From: Anaerolineales bacterium
GTDB taxonomy: Bacteria; Chloroflexota; Anaerolineae; Anaerolineales; Villigracilaceae
Reading direction: 5' to 3'
Assembly (NCBI GenBank): GCA_016928525.1
Contig: JAFGKO010000187.1
Coordinates: 1 to 11,205 of the forward strand
DNA: 11,205 nucleotides
Shown here one piece after another: positions 6,765 through 11,205 of this stretch. The notes under the pieces are model-generated. The model was not told where the DNA came from. It saw only the letters and a program-made list of their open reading frames with translations, and did no database searches. The first letter of the stretch is position 1; every line of letters starts with the position of its first letter. Both the position numbers and the translations under genes were made by a program.

Positions 6765-9041
6765 ATGAAACCACAGAATAACCTATTGGCTGATCTACTT
6801 GATCTTGATGCACCCGAAGCCTCGCAAGATGTTTTATGGTCCGTAGGCACACCCCATACTGTTAGTGTGCTGGATAGACATGTTGGTATTGAATTGGATT
6901 TTTTTGCTCAGGCTTTATGCGAAGAGGGGATCACGCCAGATAAAAGCATCCCCCAAAAAAGACACACTTTGTGGGTCAGCGCCTACGGCGAAGAAATTAT
7001 CCGGTTGACGATAAATTTTAACAGCAATGAATTTCCTGTCGTCGACAACAATGTGATGCTGGATATCGACGACAAAGTCGAACGATTGCCTTTGTCGGTA
7101 AATAAAGACTCTCAAGGCTGGAAAGTTGTTGATTCTACGGGGAAGACGCGAATGGAAATCAAAACCCAAGCTCCAACAATCAAGCATTGGAGCGACCTGA
7201 TTCCTGCCCCACCAGAGACCCTAAATGCAACCATATACCCGGACGGCTCAACCTCTGTACTTCTTGAACCATATGATGTTTTTAAACCGGAGCAGCGCGA
7301 GTCCTTTCCATTAGCTTATATCGAACGTATGCAACGCCCACACCGGGCAACGTTTGCCTTCCATGCTTCTGCAAATGAAAAAATTGCAGGAACAGGGGAA
7401 CGTTTTGCTTCCATGAATCTTTCCGGACGAACGCTGGTTTTGGAAAACGCTGATGCTTTGGGAGTCAATAATCGACGTTGCTACAAGAATGTACCTTTTT
7501 ATATTTCCAATCGTCCATATGGTCTCTTGATTCTGACCTCTGCACATACGCGACTTTCTTTAGCCGATATTTCCACCCGAGTAAACCAGGCAATGATTGA
7601 AGATGGTCTGGTTGATTTATTTGTGATTGGTGGAAAGAATATTGAACGTATTCTGTATAACTACCGTTTGTTGACTGGCTTCCCGCATGATGTGCCTCTG
7701 TGGTCCTATGGCATCTGGATGGGGCGAATGACCTATTTCACCGCTGCCGAAACTCGCCAGGTTGCTGCTCGTTTGAGGAAGGAATCGTTTCCCTGTGATG
7801 TAATCCATGTCGATACTGGGTGGTTCGATAAGGACTGGATTTGTGACTGGGAATTCAGCCCACGGACATTCCCCAATCCTCAAGATTACTTAAGGGAGAT
7901 GCGTTCAAATGGTTTTCGCGTCACACTGTGGCAGCTTCCATCAGTGAGCGCACAGACAGAGTTATACGTACCGGCCTTGGAGAATAAATTCATTGCCAGT
8001 AACAACAATATAGTGAGCAGCTTTTCAAATTTTGGCGACAGAGGACTTGCCGCAACGATTGATTTCACGAATCCGCGTGCGATCGAATGGTACCAAGGGT
8101 TGTTGGAAAAATTATTAAGAATGGGGGTGGCTGCAATCAAAACTGATTTTGGCGAGACCATTGACCTTCAAGCGGATTATCAGGGGATGGATGCAAAACT
8201 ATTGCATAATCTTTACTCATTGCTATATCAAAAGGCGGCCTTTGAAATAACTGAAAAAATTACAGGAGAAGGATTGATATGGGCTAGGTCCGGTTGGGTG
8301 GGTAACCAACGTTATCCAGTACATTGGGGAGGGGATTCGGCTTGTACCTGGGAAGGTATGGCAGGTTCATTACGCGGTGGCTTGCATTTGGGTCTATCGG
8401 GCTATGCATTTTGGGGGCATGATATTGCGGGCTTTCATGGTGTACCCAATTTCATGAATAATTGGCCTTCTGATGAGTTGTATATGCGTTGGACCCAATT
8501 TGGTGTGTTTTCGTCTCACATTCGATATCATGGCACTTCTCCGCGTGAACCATATGAGTATCCTGTAATCGCTAACCTTGTCAGGCAATGGTGGAACTTG
8601 CGCTATGCACTTCTTCCCTATCTAGTAGAGCAGGGACAGAAGGTAATTAAGACCGGTTTGCCTATGCTGCAAGCACTCATTTTCCATCACGAAGATGATC
8701 CTATGTGCTGGCACATTGATGATCAATATTACTTTGGGAATGATTTTTTAGTTGCGCCAATTATGAATGACGAGGGTGTTAGAGATGTATACCTCCCGGC
8801 AGGTAAATGGGTTGATTTTTGGACAGGAGAGATGTTGGAAGGCAACCGCTGGCTAAAGAAAATTAAGATGTCATTGGAGCATATGCCAGTTTATGTCAAT
8901 TTTGGGGCTCAAGTGCCGGTTTATCCGCATAGGGTTCAGTATACTGATGAAATGGACTTGACCAAGGCCGCAAAAGTAGTTTTTGATCACCAATACCGGG
9001 GATTACGAAATTCTATTTTAGGGACAGTTGTCAGTTTGTAA
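6765..9041 (+). CDS. GH31 alpha-glycosidase, YicI (alpha-xylosidase)-like
   Basis: 758 residues, no signal peptide, cytoplasmic. The layout follows GH31: an N-terminal beta-sandwich with GTGERFASMNL (209-219), the barrel from about residue 310 (PLWSYGIWMGRMTYF), then C-terminal beta domains. Predicted nucleophile is Asp461 in AAIKTDFGE and acid/base Asp524 in PVHWGGDS; both blocks, plus SLRGGLHLGLSGYAFWGHDIAGF and IDFTNP, match the YicI group (YicI has KTDFGE and HWGGD, 772 residues). The Phe after the nucleophile is kept. However, the position of YicI Cys307-Phe308 (FDCFW) is DTGWF here, with Thr351-Gly352, so alpha-xylosidase specificity is not assured; alpha-glucosidase or another activity is possible. 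The sulfoquinovosidase form of the nucleophile motif is not seen. An AAAAGG ribosome site lies about 11 bases before the ATG. Base composition is AT-richer than the transporter genes. Confidence 0.9.
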   Translation: MKPQNNLLADLLDLDAPEASQDVLWSVGTPHTVSVLDRHVGIELDFFAQALCEEGITPDKSIPQKRHTLWVSAYGEEIIRLTINFNSNEFPVVDNNVMLDIDDKVERLPLSVNKDSQGWKVVDSTGKTRMEIKTQAPTIKHWSDLIPAPPETLNATIYPDGSTSVLLEPYDVFKPEQRESFPLAYIERMQRPHRATFAFHASANEKIAGTGERFASMNLSGRTLVLENADALGVNNRRCYKNVPFYISNRPYGLLILTSAHTRLSLADISTRVNQAMIEDGLVDLFVIGGKNIERILYNYRLLTGFPHDVPLWSYGIWMGRMTYFTAAETRQVAARLRKESFPCDVIHVDTGWFDKDWICDWEFSPRTFPNPQDYLREMRSNGFRVTLWQLPSVSAQTELYVPALENKFIASNNNIVSSFSNFGDRGLAATIDFTNPRAIEWYQGLLEKLLRMGVAAIKTDFGETIDLQADYQGMDAKLLHNLYSLLYQKAAFEITEKITGEGLIWARSGWVGNQRYPVHWGGDSACTWEGMAGSLRGGLHLGLSGYAFWGHDIAGFHGVPNFMNNWPSDELYMRWTQFGVFSSHIRYHGTSPREPYEYPVIANLVRQWWNLRYALLPYLVEQGQKVIKTGLPMLQALIFHHEDDPMCWHIDDQYYFGNDFLVAPIMNDEGVRDVYLPAGKWVDFWTGEMLEGNRWLKKIKMSLEHMPVYVNFGAQVPVYPHRVQYTDEMDLTKAAKVVFDHQYRGLRNSILGTVVSL

Positions 9042-9240
9042 GGGTATCAATTCGTTTGTGTATCAGGGACTCAATCTTGTAGAAACGCTTGATATTGCCA
9101 GGATATGCACAGCCATACTCCTTTGTGTTCTCCATCCACTGAACGAAAAGTAGTTGCACTGCATGTCGTCTCGATGTCTTTCAGGAATACAGGCCGAAGT
9201 TGGCGTTGGGGCAAACGATCAAATCATTTAAAGGGTTTCC
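9042..9240 (+). other. Intergenic stretch with no recognised feature
   Basis: Between the GH31 stop and the LacI promoter there are about 200 bases without a supported gene. A 61-codon open frame starts at 9105 but has only a weak ribosome site and a composition (many Arg, Ser, His) unlike a real protein, and it overlaps the promoter. I see no T-run hairpin after the GH31 stop, so read-through into the regulator gene is possible. Two copies of GTATCA (near 9046 and 9060) are the only repeat noticed. Confidence 0.5.
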
Positions 9241-9243
9241 CTC

Positions 9244-9272
9244 TTGACAATTGTGAAAAAAAGTGCAAAAAT
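9244..9272 (+). promoter_or_regulatory. Promoter for the LacI-family regulator gene
   Basis: TTGACA at 9244-9249 is a perfect sigma-70 type -35 box. With a 17-base spacer the -10 falls on AAAAAT (9267-9272), in an A-rich stretch; AAATAT two bases further is an alternative. The predicted start of transcription lies inside the first operator, so the site arrangement is that of a repressible promoter. The -10 box is the weak part of the call. Confidence 0.6.
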
Positions 9273-9273
9273 A

Positions 9274-9287
9274 TGGTAACGATACCC
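9274..9287 (+). promoter_or_regulatory. LacI-family operator 1 (autoregulatory)
   Basis: TGGTAACGATACCC has the dyad layout and central CG of LacI-family operators. It differs at two positions from the perfect palindrome found after the regulator gene at 10383. Bases 9271-9286 match the reverse complement of 10384-10399 at 15 of 16 positions. It overlaps the expected transcription start, so the regulator most likely represses itself here. Confidence 0.72.
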
Positions 9288-9301
9288 TGATAACGTTGTC
9301 G
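9288..9301 (+). promoter_or_regulatory. LacI-family operator 2, abutting operator 1
   Basis: TGATAACGTTGTCG has the AACGTT core shared with the perfect site at 10383 and one mismatch in the GATAAC/GTTGTC dyad. Its centre is 14 bases from the centre of operator 1, so the two 14-base sites touch without a gap. It may be a weaker second site bound on the same promoter. Confidence 0.5.
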
Positions 9302-9339
9302 TATTTCTTTAGCTTGTGCTTGGTTTGATGAGCAAATAA

Positions 9340-10353
9340 ATGCCAACTGTACATGATGTAGCAAAGCGAGCAGGTGTTGCCCCAATCACGGTTTCCCGGG
9401 TGATTAATAACTCAGGCTATATCAGCCAGGCTACCAGAGAGCGCGTCGAAGCAGCGGTCAAAGAGCTGGGGTACGTTCCAAATACATTAGCTCGCGGCCT
9501 TCGCTCGAAGCAAACGAAGACACTGGCATTGGTTGTCACGGATATTACAAATCCATACTTTACATTGATGGCTAGGGGGGTTGAGGATGCAGCAGGCGCT
9601 TCTAATTATACAGTTGTTTATTGCAATACTGATGAATCTGAAGCGAAAGAAGAAAAATATGTCAACCTTTTAGCACAGAGACAGGTAGATGGCGTGCTTT
9701 TGGTTCCTGCATGTGGGAATGTAAAAACGATTAAGTTCTTATTGTCAAATGATATTACTGTTGTGGCACTTGATCGCCGCGTTTCAGGCGTAAAAATCGA
9801 CTCGGTGCGGTCCGACTCAGAAAATGGCGCCTATCTTTTGGTAAAGCTGTTGATAGGATTAGGCCACAAACGGATTGCCATGATAACTGGTCCCAAAGAT
9901 GTTTCCACTTCGGCCGACCGTGTAGCTGGATATCAGCGCGCGTTGAATGAATCTGCTCTAGGGGACAATGAGCAGGTTTATTATGGAACGTTTAACCAAG
10001 ATGGTGGTTATGAATTCACCAAGCAAGCAATGATGCACTCGCCAAAGCCTACAGCTATATTTGGTGCCAATAACTTTATTGCGATTGGGATCATTAAAGC
10101 TTTGCGTGATCTTCAGATTGCTGTGCCTGGTGATGTCTCCGTTGTCGCATTTGATGATTTTCCTGAATCGATGCTTGTGGCGCCTTTTTTGACTTTTGCG
10201 GAACAACCAGCTTATGAGATGGGGCGAATGGCGACTGAATTATTGCTGAAGCGTATTTCAGGTGAATTAACTGGAGGATATCAAAAACTCATTTTGCCCA
10301 CACAAATCATCGAACGTGGATCCACCGGTCCAAACCGGAACAACAGTAGTTGA
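9340..10353 (+). CDS. LacI-family transcriptional regulator
   Basis: 337 residues, the normal length of the family. Residues 1-26 are the LacI helix-turn-helix: PTVHDVAKRAGVAPITVSRVINN, with recognition helix residues around 15-22. The hinge helix is PNTLARGLRSK (47-57), with Leu54 in the place that inserts into the central CG of the operator in PurR/LacI. From residue ~60 on it is a periplasmic-binding-protein-like sensor domain (TLALVVTDITNPYFTLMARGVEDAA; LGHKRIAMITGP; PTAIFGANNFIAIGIIKAL; VPGDVSVVAFDDFP), which binds a sugar effector. The ATG has no good ribosome site; directly before it lies ATG AGC AAA TAA, a three-codon frame whose stop abuts the start. Operators overlap its own promoter, and a stronger copy precedes the next transporter gene, so it probably controls both. 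Effector unknown. Confidence 0.95.
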   Translation: MPTVHDVAKRAGVAPITVSRVINNSGYISQATRERVEAAVKELGYVPNTLARGLRSKQTKTLALVVTDITNPYFTLMARGVEDAAGASNYTVVYCNTDESEAKEEKYVNLLAQRQVDGVLLVPACGNVKTIKFLLSNDITVVALDRRVSGVKIDSVRSDSENGAYLLVKLLIGLGHKRIAMITGPKDVSTSADRVAGYQRALNESALGDNEQVYYGTFNQDGGYEFTKQAMMHSPKPTAIFGANNFIAIGIIKALRDLQIAVPGDVSVVAFDDFPESMLVAPFLTFAEQPAYEMGRMATELLLKRISGELTGGYQKLILPTQIIERGSTGPNRNNSS

Positions 10354-10378
10354 AGTAGGAAACAAAATTTTTTACCAT
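10350..10378 (+). promoter_or_regulatory. Putative promoter of the CUT2 transporter operon
   Basis: TTGAAG (10350-10355, overlapping the end of the LacI gene) and TACCAT (10373-10378) are 17 bases apart, each matching the sigma-70 consensus at four of six positions. The perfect LacI operator begins five bases after this -10, around the expected start of transcription, which supports the placement. The boxes alone are weak. Confidence 0.4.
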
Positions 10379-10401
10379 ATTGTGGTAACGTTACCATATT
10401 G
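10373..10401 (+). repeat. Direct repeat TACCATATTG flanking the operator
   Basis: TACCATATTG occurs at 10373-10382 and again at 10392-10401, 19 bases apart. The second copy contains the right half of the operator palindrome; the first gives an extra half-site, so the region carries TACCA, TGGTA and TACCA in a row. This may allow additional or alternative repressor binding over the -10 box. Confidence 0.6.
10383..10396 (+). promoter_or_regulatory. Perfect palindromic LacI-family operator
   Basis: TGGTAACGTTACCA is a perfect 14-base palindrome with a central CG, the classical form of LacI/PurR/CcpA-type operators. It lies 30 bases after the LacI-family gene and 49 bases before the ABC ATPase start. 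Its similarity to the site in front of the regulator gene argues that the same protein binds both. Confidence 0.8.
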
Positions 10402-10444
10402 CCTTATTCTCTATCTCGATTAGTCTCAGAAAAGGATGAACCCT

Positions 10445-11205
10445 ATGACAGAAGCCACACCCATCGTGGAAATGCGGAACATCAAGAAGAGTTTTGCTGC
10501 TGTCCGAGCGCTGCGCGGGGTAGACCTGGTATTGCACCACAATGAAGTATTGGGGTTGGTGGGCGACAACGCCGCCGGCAAATCTACCCTGATGAAGGTT
10601 CTCAGCGGGGCCTACCTCCCTGATGAAGGAGAGATCTTCATCGAAGGTAAGAAGGCACATATTAGCGATCCCTTGAATGCGCGCCAGCTGGGCATCGAGA
10701 TGGTGTATCAGGACTTGGCCCTTGTCAACCACCTTGACGTGGCCGCCAACGTTTTCCTGGGACGTGAAGTGATGTCCGCACAACTAGGCCGGATTGGTGT
10801 AATGAACCAGCGTCACATGGAGCAAGAGACGCGACGCCTGCTAGATCGTCTCAAGATTGACATCTCCTCCGTGCGCCTGGGTGTGGAGAGGCTGTCAGGT
10901 GGCCAGCGCCAGTCGGTGGCTATTGCCCGTGCGACAGCTTTCAACGCCCAGGTCATTATCATGGACGAGCCCACAGCGGCTCTGAGTGTGGCGGCCATTG
11001 GCAAGGTACTCGATTTGGTGCGGGAGCTCAAGGCGCAGGGCTGTTCGATCATCATCATCAGTCACCGCTTGGAAGACATTTACCAGGTGAGCGACCGAAT
11101 GATAGTGTTGCGTCACGGGCGCAAAGTCTGCGACTATCCCGTCACCGGTGACATTCACGAGTTCCGCGAGCGGGTGGTGGCCTACATAGTCGGCGCCCGT
11201 GATGA
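10445..11205 (+). CDS. CUT2-type sugar ABC transporter ATP-binding protein (FrcA/RbsA-like), 3' end outside window
   Basis: 253 codons are visible with no stop; the frame leaves the window. It begins [17 protein letters not shown] and has all ABC ATPase motifs in order: Walker [10 protein letters not shown] (40-48), Q-loop Gln89 in MVYQDLALV, signature LSGGQ (150-154), Walker B VIIMDE (170-175) with catalytic Glu175, and switch His207. [18 protein letters not shown] and the LGREV region are typical of CUT2 sugar importers (ribose, xylose, fructose type). FrcA-like single-domain proteins are about 260 residues, so the gene may be nearly complete here; a double-domain RbsA form cannot be excluded. 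GAAAAGG lies about nine bases before the ATG at 10445; an in-frame ATG at 10436 touches that site and is unlikely as start. It is GC-richer than the LacI gene and is controlled by a LacI operator just upstream. It is not the expected ATPase class for the CUT1 permeases at 1034-2965. Confidence 0.93.
   Translation, partial: MTEATPIVEMRNIKKSFAAVRALRGVDLVLHHNEVLGLVGDNAAGKSTLMKVLSGAYLPDEGEIFIEGKKAHISDPLNARQLGIEMVYQDLALVNHLDVAANVFLGREVMSAQLGRIGVMNQRHMEQETRRLLDRLKIDISSVRLGVERLSGGQRQSVAIARATAFNAQVIIMDEPTAALSVAAIGKVLDLVRELKAQGCSIIIISHRLEDIYQVSDRMIVLRHGRKVCDYPVTGDIHEFRERVVAYIVGARD

Noticed and set aside
9105..9290. 61-codon open frame before the LacI gene
   Set aside because: Weak ribosome site, unlikely composition, and overlap with the LacI promoter and first operator.
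10325..10338. CCGGT-CCAA-ACCGG hairpin at the end of the LacI gene as a terminator
   Set aside because: Five pairs inside the coding sequence and the T-run lies about 30 bases further on, so it does not have the form of an intrinsic terminator.
10436..10447. ATG at 10436 as start of the ABC ATPase
   Set aside because: It overlaps the ribosome site AAAGGA itself; the in-frame ATG at 10445 has proper spacing.

Overview
The window looks like a carbohydrate-utilisation locus of a free-living heterotrophic bacterium. All genes are on the + strand, there are no RNA genes, and there are no insertion sequences that I can recognise. The gene style (CUT1 sugar ABC genes next to GH36 and GH31 glycosidases and a LacI regulator, TTG starts, mixed GC, a lipoprotein esterase) fits Chloroflexota of the Anaerolineae type, but that placement is inference: no phylogenetic marker is present.

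Left block (1-2965): the 3' part of a CUT1 sugar-binding protein gene, then two binding-protein-dependent permeases of the MalF/MalG type. A long GC-rich stem-loop lies in the 144-bp gap between binding protein and permeases. No ATPase of the CUT1 (MsmK/UgpC) kind is present, so the importer probably uses an ATPase encoded elsewhere.

Middle block (2986-9041): a short remnant of a second GH36 gene, a secreted lipoprotein esterase of the feruloyl/acetyl esterase type with an N-terminal E-set-like domain, a complete GH36 alpha-galactosidase-like enzyme, and a GH31 enzyme related to the YicI alpha-xylosidase group. The likely logic is that the esterase removes ester substituents from plant-type oligosaccharides outside the membrane, the ABC importer takes them up, and the two cytoplasmic alpha-glycosidases remove alpha-linked galactose and xylose/glucose side units. 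The exact sugar is not determined.

Right block (9042-11205): a regulatory gap with a clear promoter and two abutting LacI-type operators, a LacI-family regulator gene, then a near-perfect copy of the same operator in front of a CUT2-type sugar ABC ATPase gene (FrcA/RbsA-like) that runs off the window. The shared operator links the regulator to itself and to the CUT2 transporter. I saw no such site in front of the glycosidase genes inside this window. Base composition changes sharply: the GH31 and LacI genes are visibly AT-richer than the binding protein/permease genes on the left and the ATPase on the right, suggesting a mosaic locus.

The most notable observations are the in-frame-deleted GH36 remnant that keeps the start of its intact paralogue, the LacI operator set, the stem-loop between binding protein and permeases, and non-canonical active-site surroundings in both glycosidases. 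I see no evidence for a wholly new system type.
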